Positions 58,076 through 64,000 of a stretch of DNA of 64,000 nucleotides are shown here, piece by piece. The DNA lies in contig OX459108.1 in the NCBI GenBank assembly GCA_949775045.1, positions 714,123 to 778,122 on the forward strand, given 5' to 3'. This DNA comes from Metridium senile (taxonomy: Eukaryota; Cnidaria; Anthozoa; Actiniaria; Metridiidae). Both the position numbers and the translations under genes were made by a program. Below the pieces are notes generated by a model. It saw only the letters and a list, made by a program, of their open reading frames with translations, searched no databases and was not told the DNA's origin. How positions within the stretch are numbered: the stretch's first letter is position 1; the number at the start of each line of letters is the position of its first letter.

Positions 58076-58394
58076 CGGTTTTCATGTGACGTCATCAAAA
58101 CGCTAAAATCTAAACTATATATCGCAGAAGTCTGGTCCTTTAATATTTTGTAGATGTGTTTGAAAGATATTATTCCTGAAAATTTGGTTGCTTTTTGTTG
58201 TGTCGTTCTCGAGATATTGAAATCGAAATTCAAGTCACGCAACATTATCACGCTTTTCTAGAGTCGTAAAAAGATGTGAATTAGCCACAAATGTCACCTT
58301 TTTTGGCTGGTACATGAACAAAATTGTTTGTTGTTTAAACTTTTCACCTCTAAAGCGTTTTGGTTTGAGTTAAATTGTAATTTCGATGCCTGAA

Positions 58395-58445
58395 CTTTTG
58401 TCCGCCATGTTGGTGTACACAAGCTGTACACCAACATGGCGGCTC
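58395..58445. repeat. Palindrome (cgccatgttggtgtacac)
   Basis: Near-perfect inverted repeat of about 20 bp per arm: cgccatgttggtgtaca and tgtacaccaacatggcg. Lies about 200 bp downstream of the discoidin gene stop. Confidence 0.75.
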
Positions 58446-58647
58446 CATACATTCTTACCAAACAAAATAGCATATGAAATTGTTCATATCTAATTGGCAG
58501 CAAAAACTCAGTTTGACTTGATTTTTTTTGCAAAACTACATATATTTACTTACTCTTTCACTTGAAAGTATTATGTTTACATCTCTGAAACGGCATAAAA
58601 TATTTTTGATGACGCCAATGAAAACCGAGAATAAGATAACAATACCT

Positions 58648-63426
<4,779 letters not shown>

Positions 63427-64000
63427 AGTGATCCAATGTACTGCTGATCTAAAGAACAAAGATTAAAATGTTAAAGTATCACCTACACAGTTTTTAGCTA
63501 AAAGTACTTTTAAATATAGGACATTTAAGATGAGCAGTGAAAAAAATCCAGAAAAAAATATTTCCATGCCTGTTTTTTTAGCATGGACGGTTGTCAAAAA
63601 CCTAGGATTGAAATCCTGCTGTGACGTCATCGTAGGAACACAAACAATCTCTGGCTAAATTCGGACTTTGGTCTATATAAGAGCGATTTTGTCATTAAAG
63701 TATGAACATTTTCCCCTAATGCTTTACTTATCTCAAGATGGTGACGTCACAAACTTGGACAGGGCCTTCAGATATTGAAATTTGTAAGCTCATAAAAAGT
63801 CAACGGAAAATGAAAACTCCATTTTTTTTTTCAACGCAAAGAAGCTATAAATGATATATCAATTTAATCCAGACCCTAACATTTTATGTGATATGACCGA
63901 GTGTGACTTCAGCTTGCTTATATTTTGTATTATATTTTAAAACTTTGCCAGATTATTCTCGGTCAGTTTTCATTGACATTACTAAGGAGTGAGAAATAAG
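63427..64000. other. Upstream region of the discoidin gene
   Basis: AT-rich; no clear promoter box or coding frame. The window ends before any further gene. Confidence 0.4.

Overview
This is eukaryotic DNA from an invertebrate animal. The genes are split into many short exons with GT-AG introns, and introns and spacers are packed with microsatellites, minisatellites, fold-back elements, SINEs and LINEs. An anthozoan-like cnidarian is my best guess, based on the general style of the dispersed repeats and a secreted ShKT-like plus discoidin protein. That placement is an inference; nothing here proves it.

I rebuilt five protein-coding genes by joining exons whose splice sites, phases and family motifs agree. 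(1) Minus strand, 2344-24557: 31 exons (1572 codons, still open at the window's left side) of a TRPM2-type cation channel with an N-terminal SLOG/MHR region, six membrane segments, a coiled coil and a C-terminal NUDT9-homology (NUDT9H) domain. (2) Minus strand, 29375-36557: a complete 8-exon, 329-residue TAB2/TAB3-like adaptor (CUE, coiled coil, NZF zinc finger). (3) Minus strand, 39343-41853: a complete 3-exon, 405-residue DNAJC28-like mitochondrial J protein. (4) Plus strand, 43039-47861: a 195-residue transgelin/calponin-family protein with two alternative first exons, each behind its own TATA and CCAAT boxes. (5) Minus strand, 58648-63426: a complete 5-exon, 261-residue secreted protein with a signal peptide, a ShKT-like Cys module and a discoidin (F5/8C) domain.

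The 47.9-58.6 kb gap between genes 4 and 5 is a nest of mobile DNA. A TIR element holding a 117-bp satellite (6 + 11 copies) is split by a hAT-like element (TTTGT duplicated on both sides), which in turn is split by a LINE with an intact 1005-codon endonuclease/reverse transcriptase ORF. A 576-bp Mutator-like fold-back with a perfect 9-bp target duplication carries a broken RecQ-like helicase fragment inside the first intron of gene 5.

Two patterns deserve most attention. First, the NUDT9H domain keeps its ADP-ribose-binding-type motifs but its Nudix catalytic box is eroded, so the channel is probably not an enzyme. Second, several tandem arrays start exactly at exon-intron junctions and copy a real splice site many times: 9 extra donors in the TRPM2 gene, 4 extra donors in the TAB2 gene and 16 extra acceptors in the discoidin gene. 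No bacterial features, CRISPR arrays, rRNA or intact tRNA genes were seen.
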